Shown piece by piece: positions 1-8,786 of a stretch of DNA of 48,548 bases. The number at the start of each line of letters is the position of its first letter. Within the stretch, counting starts at the first letter, position 1. Below the pieces are notes generated by a model that made no database searches, was not told the DNA's origin, and was given only the letters and a program-made list of their open reading frames with translations. The position numbers were made by a program, and so were the translations under genes. Source of the DNA: a bacterium (GTDB lineage: Bacteria; Sysuimicrobiota; Sysuimicrobiia; Sysuimicrobiales; Segetimicrobiaceae); the NCBI GenBank assembly GCA_035703895.1, contig DASSXJ010000248.1:1-48548 (forward strand), given 5' to 3'.

Positions 1-644
1 TGGAGGATGGGACCCCGGCCGTCGAGTGCGATGTGCGCCGCACGCGAGACGGCCACCTAGTCGTCATCCACGATCCCACCGTGGACCGGACGACGGACGG
101 CGGGGGCCTCGTCGGATCACTGACTCTCGACGAACTGCGCCGGCTCGACGCGGGTCGATGGTTCGGGCCTGAGTGGGCGGGTCAGCGGCTGCCGCTGTTC
201 GACGAGGTGCTGGAGGCCGTTCGCGGGCGCGCGCTGATCAAGATCGAGATCAAGAACGATCCCGCACCCGCCGAGGGGATCGAGCGCCAGGTTGTCGATG
301 CCGTCCGGCGTCACCAGATGGAGGAGGAGGCGTTCGTGATGTCCTTCGACCATCAGGCCGTCCTTGCTGTGCGAGGCGCGGCCCCGCGGATCGCGACCGG
401 CGTCCTGTACGCTGCACGGCTCGTCGATCCGGTCTCGGCCGCGCGCGCGGCGGACGCCGACGCCCTCTGCGTCCAGTGGGGGTACCTCGATCAGGAGGTC
501 GTCGCGCGGGCCCGCCGCGCCGGGCTCGGGATCTTTACGTGGACCGTCGATGATGAGGAGATGTTTCGGCGATGCCTGGACCTCGGCGTCGACGGCGTGA
601 CCTCGAACGACACGCGCCTTATCGCACGGATGGCGCGCGGGTGA
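1..644 (+). CDS. ugpQ: Glycerophosphodiester phosphodiesterase, 5'-truncated by window edge
   Basis: This enzyme of the GDPD TIM-barrel family hydrolyses glycerophosphodiesters to sn-glycerol-3-phosphate and an alcohol. The reading frame is open to the window edge (first full codon at position 3), so the start codon and the N-terminal HRG motif lie outside. The visible part begins with the family's metal-binding stretch (VECDV) followed by HDPTVDRTT, then the EIKN strand and the C-terminal FTWTVDD and GVDGVTSND motifs. About 214 residues of a usual 240-250 are present. The stop shares one base with the next gene's ATG (TGATG), so it is probably translationally coupled to the permease genes. 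Proximity to UgpA/E/B-like genes supports the name, and the family assignment is firm. Confidence 0.9.
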   Translation, partial: EDGTPAVECDVRRTRDGHLVVIHDPTVDRTTDGGGLVGSLTLDELRRLDAGRWFGPEWAGQRLPLFDEVLEAVRGRALIKIEIKNDPAPAEGIERQVVDAVRRHQMEEEAFVMSFDHQAVLAVRGAAPRIATGVLYAARLVDPVSAARAADADALCVQWGYLDQEVVARARRAGLGIFTWTVDDEEMFRRCLDLGVDGVTSNDTRLIARMARG

Positions 645-1600
645 TGACCGCGCTTCAGCCGGAGGCACGCCCCGTGATGCCGGGGACCGCCGCGACCCCT
701 GCCGGCGTCTGGCGTGAGCCCCGCTCCGCGGGGAGAGGCGAGTTCGTGGCGGCGCTCGGCTACCTCCTCCCGTCGCTCGTCGTTTTCGCGATGTTTGTCT
801 TTTACCCCCTTATCAAGAACCTGCAGCTGAGCTTGTATGAGACGAGTCCTCTTGGAGGGCTGGGCCTGTTCGTCGGGGTGGCCAACTACACCCAGTTGAT
901 CCATGACCCCGCGTTCCTGAACAGCCTGCGGGTGAGCTTCCTGTTCGCCCTGTACACGGTTCCGGCCGGCATCCTGCTCGGACTGCCACTCGCCATGCTG
1001 GCGAACCGGCGGATCCGAGGGATCGTAATATTCCGGACAGCCTACTCGTTCACGATCGCCGTGAGCATTGCCGCAGCGGCGCTGATCTGGGAGTGGCTGC
1101 TCGACCCGAACGTCGGCGTCCTCAACTACCTGCTGAGCTTTCTCCACGTTCACAAAGTCGGGTGGCTCATCGACCCTCGGTTCGCCCTTCCCGCGGTGGC
1201 CGCCACGACGGTGTGGAAAGATCTGGGCTTCAACGTGGTGGTGCTGCTCGCGGCGCTCCAGGGGGTCTCGGACGAACTGATCGAGGCGGCGAGGATCGAC
1301 GGCGCGGGGCGATGGGCCTCGTTCCGTAACGTGGTGGTCCCCGCGATCTCGCCCGCGCTGTTCTTCGTCGGCGTCGTCTCCACGATCAGCGTGCTCCAGT
1401 CGTTCGGCCAGGTCAACATCCTGACCCAAGGAGGTCCTGTGGACGCGACCAACGTGATCGTGTACTCGATCTACCGCAACGCGTTCTTCAACTTTAGATT
1501 TGGCCTGGCCGCGGCCCAGGCGATGCTGCTGTTCGTTCTGGTGCTGATCTTGACCGGCCTGCAGTTCACCGTGTTCGAGCGGTTCGTGACCTACCAGTGA
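644..1600 (+). CDS. ugpA: ABC transporter permease, UgpA/MalF type
   Basis: This is an inner-membrane permease subunit of a carbohydrate/glycerol-3-phosphate ABC importer, 318 residues long. A soluble stretch of about 35 residues is followed by six predicted hydrophobic segments. The cytoplasmic EAA loop that docks the ATPase is seen near residue 212 (EAARIDGAGRW). I chose the ATG at 644 because it overlaps the upstream stop by one base; in-frame codons further upstream lie inside the phosphodiesterase gene. Its stop overlaps the following GTG start by four bases. The adjacent binding protein is much closer to UgpB than to maltose-binding proteins, so glycerol-3-phosphate or glycerophosphodiesters are the likely substrate. 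No ATPase (UgpC) gene is present in the window; it may lie upstream of position 1 or be shared. Confidence 0.88.
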   Translation: MTALQPEARPVMPGTAATPAGVWREPRSAGRGEFVAALGYLLPSLVVFAMFVFYPLIKNLQLSLYETSPLGGLGLFVGVANYTQLIHDPAFLNSLRVSFLFALYTVPAGILLGLPLAMLANRRIRGIVIFRTAYSFTIAVSIAAAALIWEWLLDPNVGVLNYLLSFLHVHKVGWLIDPRFALPAVAATTVWKDLGFNVVVLLAALQGVSDELIEAARIDGAGRWASFRNVVVPAISPALFFVGVVSTISVLQSFGQVNILTQGGPVDATNVIVYSIYRNAFFNFRFGLAAAQAMLLFVLVLILTGLQFTVFERFVTYQ

Positions 1601-2493
1601 CAGCCCCGACCCCCGTCGCCCAGTCCCGGCCGGCCGCGGCGGTGCCACTCCTCCGCAAGGGCCGGCGTGACCTGCGGCGCATGGCGGCGGACCGCGGGCT
1701 CGACCTCCTGATGGTCGCCCTGGCGCTTTTCGTGCTGTTCCCGCTGCTGTACGCGCTCGGCACCAGCCTGAAGACCGCCGCCGAAGTGAACCAGTACCCT
1801 CCCACGCTCTGGCCTCATGTTTTCAACGCCGCCAACTACCCGGACGCCTTGCGGGTCGCGCCGATCGCCCGGTTCCTCCTCAACTCGTTCATTCAGTCCG
1901 GGGCGGTGACCATAGGCCAGATCGTCACGGCGGCCCTCGCCGCCTTCGCATTCAGCTTCATCGAATTCCCGGGACGGCAGGCGCTCTTCTTCCTCTTCCT
2001 CTCCACCTTGATGATCCCGGCCGAGGTCACCTTGATCCCCAACTATCTGACGGTGCGAAGCCTGGGCTGGCTCAACAGCTATCCAGCCCTCGTCGCCCCG
2101 TTCCTGGCGACCGCGTTTGGGACATTCCTCCTCCGCCAGTTTTTCCTGACCGTTCCCCGGGAGCTGTGGGATGCGGCGCGGATCGACGGGTGCTCCCGGC
2201 GCCGCTTTTTGGTGCAGATTCTCGCCCCGCTCGCGCGTCCGGCGTTCGCGACGCTGGCGATCTATGCGTTCCTCTCGACCTGGAACCAGTACCTCTGGCC
2301 CCTGCTGGTGATCAACTCACAGCAGATGCGGACGGTCCAGATCGGCCTCGCGATCCTGCAATCGCAGGAATCGGTGTCGTGGAGCCTCGTGATGGCGGGG
2401 ATCGTGTTGATCGTCGCCCCCACGATCTTCTTGTTCCTGATCGGGTATCGGCACGTCGTGCGGGGTCTGACCGCCGGCGCCGTCAAAGGCTGA
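1597..2493 (+). CDS. ugpE: ABC transporter permease, UgpE/MalG type
   Basis: This is the second membrane subunit of the same importer, 298 residues. It shows a soluble N-terminus of about 30 residues, six hydrophobic segments and the EAA loop (DAARIDGCSRRRF, near residue 192), followed by the typical QYLWPLLV segment of MalG/UgpE proteins. The GTG start at 1597 overlaps the stop of the first permease (GTGA), which implies translational coupling and equimolar production. The next gene, the binding protein, follows after 74 bases with its own strong ribosome binding site, as expected for a subunit made in excess. Confidence 0.88.
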   Translation: MTAPTPVAQSRPAAAVPLLRKGRRDLRRMAADRGLDLLMVALALFVLFPLLYALGTSLKTAAEVNQYPPTLWPHVFNAANYPDALRVAPIARFLLNSFIQSGAVTIGQIVTAALAAFAFSFIEFPGRQALFFLFLSTLMIPAEVTLIPNYLTVRSLGWLNSYPALVAPFLATAFGTFLLRQFFLTVPRELWDAARIDGCSRRRFLVQILAPLARPAFATLAIYAFLSTWNQYLWPLLVINSQQMRTVQIGLAILQSQESVSWSLVMAGIVLIVAPTIFLFLIGYRHVVRGLTAGAVKG

Positions 2494-2567
2494 GCAGGGG
2501 AGCGGCCCCGCACCACAAAAGGGGATCTGTGGGGTCGGTGGCCTCACATCATAGGGAGGGGTGGCAG

Positions 2568-3932
2568 ATGCCACGGAAGCGCATTACCAGACGTTCGTTC
2601 TTCAGGGCCGCAGGCGCAACGGCGCTCGGGATGGCCGGGGCGGGGCTGGCGCCCGCGCTGGTCAGGGCCCAGGCTCCGACCAGGATCGTGTTCTGGCACG
2701 CGATGGGTGGGAACCTCGGAGAGACGGTGGTCAAGGCGTTCGTCAACACCTTTAACAGCGCGCACAAAGACATCCAGGTCGAAGCGCAGTTCCAGGGGTC
2801 CTACGATGACCTCGTCAACAAGCTCCGGGCGTCCATTCAATCGCCGTCGGTGCCCGCGGTGGCGCAGGTGTACGATATCGGGACGCGGTTCATGATCGAC
2901 AGCAAGGGGATCGTCCCGGTGCAGGAGTTCATCGATAAAGAGAAGTTCGACCTCACGCAGCTGGAGCCGAATATCCTCGCCTATTATCGGGTGGGGGACC
3001 GATTAAACTCGATGCCGTTCAACACGTCGACCGCCATCCTCTACTACAACAAGGACATGTACAAGAAGGCCGGGCTCAACCCCAATCAACCGCCGCGAAC
3101 CTTTGAGGAGATCGAAGACTACGCGAAGAAGCTGGTCCAAAGCGGGGCCACCACCTCCGGGATCACCATCTCCATCTACGGATGGTTCTTCGAGCAGTTG
3201 CTGGCGCGGCAGGGCGCACTCTACGCCAACAACGGCAACGGCCGGGACAAGGCCGCGACCGAGGTCATCTACAACCAGGAGGAGGAAGGCGCCCGAATCC
3301 TGGACTGGTGGGTCCGTATGGTGAAGGCGGGGGTCGCGTCCAACCCGGGCCGCGCGTCCGTCGGGAACCCCGCAGCCCAGCGGGCGCTGGCCGGAGGGCA
3401 GACGGCGATGATCTTCGAGTCGACCGCGACGCTCCGGAGCCTGCTGACGAATGCCGGCGGCCGGTTCGAGCTCGGCACGGGGTACTTCCCCAAGCCTCCG
3501 GCGGCCAAGAACGGCGGCAGTATCGTCGGCGGGGCCTCCGTCTGGATCCTGAAGAACCGGCCCCAGGTCGAGCAGCAGGCCGCGTGGGAGTTTGTGAAGT
3601 TCATCACGGCGCCCCCGCAGCAGGCGGCGTGGTACGTCGGGACCGGCTACTTCCCCATCCGGAAAGAAGCGTACCGGGAGCAGATCGCCAAGGACAACCT
3701 CGCCAAGAATCCACAGTTCTTGACCGCGATCAGCGAGCTGCGGAACAGCCCGATCAACCGCCCGACGCAGGGCGCGCTGCTCGGCGTCTTCCCGGAAGCC
3801 AGGGCCAGGGTCGAGGAAGCCATCGAGGCCGCGGTCCTCGGCCGCAGAACCACGAAGCAGGCGCTCGACGATGCCGCAAGAAACGTGGATCAGGCGATCG
3901 CCGTCTACAACCGCACGATGGGCGTCGCCTAG
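2568..3932 (+). CDS. ugpB: Extracellular solute-binding protein, UgpB-like, Tat-exported
   Basis: This 454-residue binding protein captures substrate outside the membrane for the two permeases just upstream. The N-terminus carries a twin-arginine signal (R8-R9 in RRSFF, then a hydrophobic Ala/Gly stretch and cleavage near VRAQA), so export in folded form is predicted. The mature start IVFWHAMGG and the later segments QVYDIGT, PFNTSTAILYYNKD and KAGLNPNQPP closely resemble Escherichia coli UgpB, which binds glycerol-3-phosphate and glycerophosphocholine. The ATG at 2568 is preceded by GGGAGGGG at good spacing; the same frame is open further upstream but only within the permease gene. Substrate identity is inferred from family resemblance and the linked phosphodiesterase. 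Confidence 0.88.
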   Translation: MPRKRITRRSFFRAAGATALGMAGAGLAPALVRAQAPTRIVFWHAMGGNLGETVVKAFVNTFNSAHKDIQVEAQFQGSYDDLVNKLRASIQSPSVPAVAQVYDIGTRFMIDSKGIVPVQEFIDKEKFDLTQLEPNILAYYRVGDRLNSMPFNTSTAILYYNKDMYKKAGLNPNQPPRTFEEIEDYAKKLVQSGATTSGITISIYGWFFEQLLARQGALYANNGNGRDKAATEVIYNQEEEGARILDWWVRMVKAGVASNPGRASVGNPAAQRALAGGQTAMIFESTATLRSLLTNAGGRFELGTGYFPKPPAAKNGGSIVGGASVWILKNRPQVEQQAAWEFVKFITAPPQQAAWYVGTGYFPIRKEAYREQIAKDNLAKNPQFLTAISELRNSPINRPTQGALLGVFPEARARVEEAIEAAVLGRRTTKQALDDAARNVDQAIAVYNRTMGVA

Positions 3933-3973
3933 TCCCGCCATCGCCGCCTTGCGCTGATGGCTAACGCGGAGGG

Positions 3974-3998
3974 GCCGGACGCCGGGAGGCGCCCCGGC
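3974..3998 (+). terminator. GC-rich hairpin after the Ugp binding-protein gene
   Basis: GCCGG (3974-3978) pairs with CCGGC (3994-3998) and CGCC (3980-3983) with GGCG (3988-3991), giving a nine-pair stem with a small bulge and a GGGA loop. It sits in the 98-base gap between the binding protein and the PHP gene. There is no T-run, so it may act as an mRNA stabiliser or weak attenuator rather than a terminator. Confidence 0.3.
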
Positions 3999-4030
3999 TC
4001 GGTTGTCGCCGCGGTCGATCAGGGGGAAGC

Positions 4031-4942
4031 GTGACGGCGCTCCTGAACCCGTTCGCCCGCCCCGGCCGGTGGTTCCGGGGCGTGTTTCACTGTCACACCA
4101 CGAACTCGGACGGCGCGCGGTCCGCGGCGGCCGTGATCGCGTGGTACGCCGAGCAGGGGTACGACTTCATCTCGATCACCGACCACAATCAACTGACGCC
4201 CGCCTCCCGCCCGCGCGGCAATCAGATGCTCCTCGTTCCCGGGACAGAGGTCGATGTCGGCCGATCGCAGTTGGGAGAGTCCTTCCACATCGTCGGGATC
4301 GGTCTTCGGACGATGATCGAGATGCCTCGTGACGTGGCCACCCGGCACGGCCTCGCCCCGCAGGAGGTCGTCAACACGCTCCGCCGGGCCGGCGCGGTGG
4401 TGTTTGTGGCCCATCCATACTGGAGCGGTCTCGTGGCCGACGACCTGCTCCGGCTGGACGGCATCGCGGGGATCGAGGTGTTCAACGCAAACACCGAGGT
4501 CGACATCGGCAAGGGGTACAGCGGGGTCCACTGGGACGATTGCCTCAGCCGCGGCAAGCTTCTCTTCGGCGCGGCCAACGACGACGCGCACTGGCGTATG
4601 CGCGACTACGGCCAGGCATGGACGCTGCTGCGGGCCGAGACCCTCACGGCGGAATCGGTCGTCGAGGGGCTTCGGAGCGGGGCGTTCTACGCCTCCACCG
4701 GGGCCGCCTTTGAGGACGTGAGCTTCAACGGCGCCGCGGTGACCGTCCGCGCCGCGCCGCCCGGCGCAGCGGAGTTTCGCTTCATCTGCGACGGGCGCTG
4801 GGGCCAGCGCGTTGTGGCCGACGCCGCTCCGCTCGAGACGGCGACCTACGCGCTCCGCGGCCGGGAGAAGTACGTGCGCGTAGAGATGACTTCCCCCTCC
4901 GGCGGGCGCGCATGGACCAATCCGCTGTTTCTCGAGCGTTAG
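4031..4942 (+). CDS. PHP-domain metal-dependent phosphoesterase (CehA/McbA-like)
   Basis: This 303-residue protein has the polymerase-and-histidinol-phosphatase (PHP) fold. The metal-ligand motifs are visible: HCHTTNSDG (H20, H22), ITDHN (D51, H52), GTEVD (E73) and the AHPYW histidine (H128). A C-terminal beta-rich part (about residues 225-303) resembles the trailing domain of CehA/McbA-family hydrolases. There is no signal peptide. The GTG start at 4031 follows AGGGGGAAG. It lies 98 bases behind the Ugp binding protein on the same strand, so hydrolysis of an imported phosphoester or phosphodiester is a reasonable inference; the actual substrate cannot be read from the sequence. Confidence 0.8.
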   Translation: MTALLNPFARPGRWFRGVFHCHTTNSDGARSAAAVIAWYAEQGYDFISITDHNQLTPASRPRGNQMLLVPGTEVDVGRSQLGESFHIVGIGLRTMIEMPRDVATRHGLAPQEVVNTLRRAGAVVFVAHPYWSGLVADDLLRLDGIAGIEVFNANTEVDIGKGYSGVHWDDCLSRGKLLFGAANDDAHWRMRDYGQAWTLLRAETLTAESVVEGLRSGAFYASTGAAFEDVSFNGAAVTVRAAPPGAAEFRFICDGRWGQRVVADAAPLETATYALRGREKYVRVEMTSPSGGRAWTNPLFLER

Positions 4943-4979
4943 CGTAGCAGCATGAAAGACTCTCTAGGGGGAGGGGCCG

Positions 4980-6335
4980 ATGCGCCCAATTCTGCTTGAC
5001 GCGGCCGCCAGGGCAAATCGCTACCTGGAGGAGCTCGAAAGGCGCAGCGTCGCGCCGTCCTCCGAAGCGGTCAACCGCCTTCCCGATCTCGGAGGTCCGT
5101 TCCCTCAAGACCCAACCGATCCGGAAGGGGTTCTCGCGGCCCTCGATGCCATCGGGTCCCCGGCGACGGTAGCATCGGCCGGCGGACGTTATTTCGGCTT
5201 CGTCATCGGGGGGGCGCTCCCCGCCGCGCTGGCCGCGAACTGGCTCGCGGGGGCGTGGGACCAGAACGCCGGGCTCTGGGTGTCCTCCCCCACGTGCGCT
5301 GTGTTGGAAGAGATTGCCCTTCGATGGCTCATCGACGTGCTCCATTTGCCGGAACAGTCTGGAGGCGCGTTCGTCACCGGCACCACGATGGCCAACTTCT
5401 CCGCACTCGCCGCGGCCCGGCACGCGCTTCTCGCTCGAGCTGGATGGGACGTGGAAGCCGATGGCCTGTTTGGAGCACCGCCGATCACGGTGATCGTCGG
5501 CGATGAGGTCCATGTGAGTCTGCTCAAAGCGCTCAGCCTGCTGGGCCTGGGGCGTGACCGTGTCTTGCGGGTCCCGCCGGATGCTCAGGGACGAATGCGG
5601 GCGGAGGCGCTGCCGCCGCTGACGGATCATACCATCGTCTGCGCGCAGGCGGGTAATGTGAACACCGGCGCGCTCGACCCGGTCGGGGAGATCTGTGCTG
5701 CGGCGCATGACGCGGCCGCCTGGGTGCACGTCAACGGAGCGTTCGGGTTGTGGGCGGCGGTCTCCCCCGCCCTCGCCCATCTGGTGCGAGGGGCGGAAGA
5801 CGCGGATTCGTGGGCGGTGGACGCGCACAAATGGCTGAACACGCCGTACGACGGTGGGGTCGCCTTCGTTCGGGACGCCGGTCATTTGACAGCGGCGATG
5901 AGCGCGTCTGCTGCATACCTGCCACAGGACGGGCGGCGGGACCCGATGCGGTACACACCAGAAGTATCGCGGCGGGCACGGGGGGTCGAGATCTGGGCCG
6001 CGCTCCGCAGCCTCGGCCGGTCGGGCCTCGCCGACCTCATCGAGCGCACGTGCCGGTACGCCAGGCGTTTCTCCGAAGGACTCGCGAGCGCAGGTTATCC
6101 GTCCCTGAATGAGGTGGTGCTCAATCAGGTGCTCGTGTCGTTTGGCAACGATGACAACACGCGCTTGGTCATAGACGGTATCCAAGCCGATGGAACCTGT
6201 TGGTGCGGAGGAACGGTGTGGCATGGCCGGGCCGCCATGCGAATCAGCGTCTCGTCATGGGCCACAACGGAACAGGATATTGATCGGTCGCTGGCTGCCG
6301 TGCTGCGGGTCGCTGCGAGACGCAGACGGTCTTGA
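4980..6335 (+). CDS. PLP-dependent decarboxylase/aminotransferase-fold enzyme (group II type)
   Basis: This 451-residue protein belongs to the pyridoxal-phosphate group II decarboxylase-like family. Visible landmarks are the TGTTMANF phosphate-binding region, VGDEVHVSLLKAL, QAGNVNTGA, and DAHKWLN with the Schiff-base lysine K284. The strand that normally reads HVDGAFG, whose Asp contacts the pyridine nitrogen of PLP, reads HVNGAFG here (N252, codon AAC at 5733). That change would be expected to lower or alter PLP chemistry, or it could be a one-base sequencing error. The ATG at 4980 follows GGGGGAGGGG. It is 37 bases behind the PHP gene, possibly co-transcribed, and convergent with the next gene. 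The substrate is unknown. Confidence 0.82.
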   Translation: MRPILLDAAARANRYLEELERRSVAPSSEAVNRLPDLGGPFPQDPTDPEGVLAALDAIGSPATVASAGGRYFGFVIGGALPAALAANWLAGAWDQNAGLWVSSPTCAVLEEIALRWLIDVLHLPEQSGGAFVTGTTMANFSALAAARHALLARAGWDVEADGLFGAPPITVIVGDEVHVSLLKALSLLGLGRDRVLRVPPDAQGRMRAEALPPLTDHTIVCAQAGNVNTGALDPVGEICAAAHDAAAWVHVNGAFGLWAAVSPALAHLVRGAEDADSWAVDAHKWLNTPYDGGVAFVRDAGHLTAAMSASAAYLPQDGRRDPMRYTPEVSRRARGVEIWAALRSLGRSGLADLIERTCRYARRFSEGLASAGYPSLNEVVLNQVLVSFGNDDNTRLVIDGIQADGTCWCGGTVWHGRAAMRISVSSWATTEQDIDRSLAAVLRVAARRRRS

Positions 6336-6344
6336 TGGGATCGC

Positions 6345-6857
6345 CTAAAATGTCACCACGAACGTGACGCTCACGTTTGGAACGGGCAAGTTGGGAAGCG
6401 CCACAATCAGCGTGGAGCGCCTCAACTGCACGTTGTGCGCGTCCTCGTCTTCATCTTCTTCATCTTCCTCGTGTAAGCGGATCAGCTGAATCGTGTTCAC
6501 CGGGATCAGCGCGATCCGCGCAGTCGGCTGGATTGGGACGAGAAAGAAGATGGACCTCTTGACTCTGCGTCCCTCGGAATCGTCTAGACGCTCGATCCTC
6601 CCCGCAGGGATCCGCACAGAGGGATCCATGAATGCGAGGAATGCTCCGCGGTTGTCGCGGAGGACGGCGAGAGTATAGCACCGCCCCGCCGGGACGAGCA
6701 CATTCCTGATGACGAGTGCCCTCGGCGGGCAAAATGCGTGCCCTTCCTCATACTCCTTGACCTTCGTGTGCTTGTCCTTGGCATTCGCCCAGCCGGGGGA
6801 CATCGTCGGGAGAGCCAGCAGAATCAGTGACACTAATGCGAGGCGTCCAATCCTCAT
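6345..6857 (-). CDS. Secreted hypothetical protein with acidic tract
   Basis: I do not recognise a family. The 170-residue product has a clear Sec signal peptide (MRIGRL plus a hydrophobic core, cleavage near GWANA), so it is probably exported. The mature part has two cysteines (about residues 43 and 59, perhaps a disulfide), beta-strand-like alternation, and a run of Glu/Asp around residues 130-140 (HEEDEEDEDEDAH), followed by a hydrophobic beta-like C-terminus ending in VTFVVTF. The start is supported by AGAGGTGAG upstream of the ATG at 6857. It is convergent with the PLP enzyme (nine bases apart) and sits 107 bases after the large minus-strand operon, so it may be a separate unit. Confidence 0.65.
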   Translation of the reverse strand: MRIGRLALVSLILLALPTMSPGWANAKDKHTKVKEYEEGHAFCPPRALVIRNVLVPAGRCYTLAVLRDNRGAFLAFMDPSVRIPAGRIERLDDSEGRRVKRSIFFLVPIQPTARIALIPVNTIQLIRLHEEDEEDEDEDAHNVQLRRSTLIVALPNLPVPNVSVTFVVTF

Positions 6858-6964
6858 GTCTCACTCACCTCTTACATATACAGATGCCCCGGCTGGGTTT
6901 TCTTAAGACCTTGCGCTCGATGCGGGTGGGCCGATCCTGAGATGCCGTGGGGCGCGGTGTTTCC

Positions 6965-8773
6965 TTAGGGGCGAAGCTCGACGTCGCGCGCCGAAATGTG
7001 TATCCCGTTCAGGCCGGATTGCGCCTGGAGCGCGTGCGGCGGCCCCTGCCACGCGTGGGGCGCCTCAAACGGGCTACCCGGCATTTTGTAGAGCAGCACG
7101 CCGCCCGCACGAATGGGCTCCGCATCGATCGCCGCAAACACCTGCGGCCAGGTGCCCGAGGCCCCCTCCGCGACGATGATCGTCCGGACATGGTGCGCGC
7201 GGAGAAACGCCCCGAGCTCCCGCTGGTCATCGGCCGTAAACCGCCGAGCATAAAACCCCTTCACCACGGGCCAGCGCTTGAATTCCTCGGGGATGATGGG
7301 GCCGAGGTATCCCTCCGCCATGCGAAAATACATCCCGGTCTGCGCCTGCCACAGCATGCTGTTGCCGACCGGACCGTAGGGGATGACGAGGGTATTCTCC
7401 CCGGGAGCGATGTACTGGGCATACAACCCCTGGGTGAACAGCGCCGGGGTGTCGAGGTTGGACTTCCAAACGGCCAGCCCAAGGTTCGGCACGAGGAAGA
7501 GCACGGCGAGCGGGACGAGCGTCCATACCGCCCACCGGGGCGTCTCCTCGGCACGCGCCCAGACAGCGGTCACGACGGCGGCCACGAGGAATGCGTATAC
7601 CATGGCGCGGCCGGGGATCGCGTGATTGATGAGCGGCAATGGCGTCAGGAGGGCCCACGGCAGCGAGAGCAGCAGCCGGCCCCCGAGGCGCAGCTCCGGC
7701 CCCAGCGTTGCTACGCAGATGACGCCGAAGATGATGACCAGCAGCTTGCCGGCAGGCGTCTTCCACCGCCGGACCGCGCACCAGCAGAGGATGACCAGGA
7801 GCGGCGCACCCAGATAGGCGGTGCGTTCGTCATAACGCTGCGCAGGGATTTGGGTTCCGGTGATCGCCTCGTACCAATGCTGCCCGATGTACGTGATGGG
7901 CGTGGGAATGAGAAAGTTTTCCGGCGGGGACGAGAAGCGCGTCGGCGGATAGAGGGGTGTCGCCGGGAAGCCTTGGGCGAAGACGTAGTAGAGGTATGGG
8001 CTGAGCACCATCGCGGCCAGGGCGTACGCGCAGACGATCTGCGCCGCGGTGGCCCGAAGCCGCCTCCGTGATGCGGGCGGCACGACCGCGAGCGCGACCA
8101 GCACGGCGATGCCGCCGAACAGGGTCAACGTGGCCAGGATCTCGGTGGAGAACGAGAACTGCGCAGTGAGCGCCAGCGCCAGCAGCAGCGTGAAGGCGCG
8201 GGGCGTCAATCGCTCATCGAGGCGCAGGAGCACGAGTGCGACGCACACCGGGATCAGAAAGATCAGGATGAGGTTCAGGTGTCCCAACATGTGGCCGAGC
8301 TCATAGGTGGAGAATCCGAAGAGATACCCGCCGATGAGCGACGGCCAGAACGCCTTGGTCACGTACCGGCACAGCATGAACGCGCTTGTGGCCGCGAGGG
8401 CCGGAGCCACCAGGACCAGGAGGTTGTACGCGACGACCGGTCCGGCGGTCATCGTGATCGGAGACGCCAGCAGGCTCGCGCCCGGGACGCTGGTCACCCA
8501 GGCCAGATTGGCCCCGCTCGGCGCCCAGACGACCTTCGGAAGAAACGGGTTGAGCCCGTGCCCGAGCGCGTGGGGCCACCAGACCAGATGCCACATGAAC
8601 AGCGATGGATCGTGGGGGTTCCCGGTCGCCCCGCCAATATACGAGCGAGAGAGATTGCCCAAGACCGGCAGCCCAAAGAAGACGATCGACACGGCTGTGT
8701 AGGCGGCGAGCGCGGCCAGGGCGTGAACCGTGAGATCGCGCGGGACGCGCGGCGCGGGCCAACCGTGCATCAT
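6965..8773 (-). CDS. Polytopic membrane protein, GT-C glycosyltransferase-like
   Basis: This 602-residue protein has roughly eleven or twelve hydrophobic segments in the first 430 residues and a soluble C-terminal domain of about 150 residues. The first extracytoplasmic loop contains NPHDPSLFMWH, an acidic-residue loop in the position used by GT-C enzymes for lipid-linked sugar donors. The topology and the C-terminal VIPYGPVGN region match uncharacterised membrane glycosyltransferase-like proteins. It is the last gene of the minus-strand run, 13 bases after nanE, with start ATG at 8773 (or 8770). Its place behind amino-sugar genes suggests a role with an envelope glycan, but donor and acceptor are unknown. 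Confidence 0.65.
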   Translation of the reverse strand: MMHGWPAPRVPRDLTVHALAALAAYTAVSIVFFGLPVLGNLSRSYIGGATGNPHDPSLFMWHLVWWPHALGHGLNPFLPKVVWAPSGANLAWVTSVPGASLLASPITMTAGPVVAYNLLVLVAPALAATSAFMLCRYVTKAFWPSLIGGYLFGFSTYELGHMLGHLNLILIFLIPVCVALVLLRLDERLTPRAFTLLLALALTAQFSFSTEILATLTLFGGIAVLVALAVVPPASRRRLRATAAQIVCAYALAAMVLSPYLYYVFAQGFPATPLYPPTRFSSPPENFLIPTPITYIGQHWYEAITGTQIPAQRYDERTAYLGAPLLVILCWCAVRRWKTPAGKLLVIIFGVICVATLGPELRLGGRLLLSLPWALLTPLPLINHAIPGRAMVYAFLVAAVVTAVWARAEETPRWAVWTLVPLAVLFLVPNLGLAVWKSNLDTPALFTQGLYAQYIAPGENTLVIPYGPVGNSMLWQAQTGMYFRMAEGYLGPIIPEEFKRWPVVKGFYARRFTADDQRELGAFLRAHHVRTIIVAEGASGTWPQVFAAIDAEPIRAGGVLLYKMPGSPFEAPHAWQGPPHALQAQSGLNGIHISARDVELRP

Positions 8774-8786
8774 CGTCGCCGGCCTG

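Noticed and set aside
4782-6224. 480-codon minus-strand frame opposite the PLP enzyme
   Set aside because: Low-complexity Arg-rich translation and complete overlap with a well-supported PLP enzyme.
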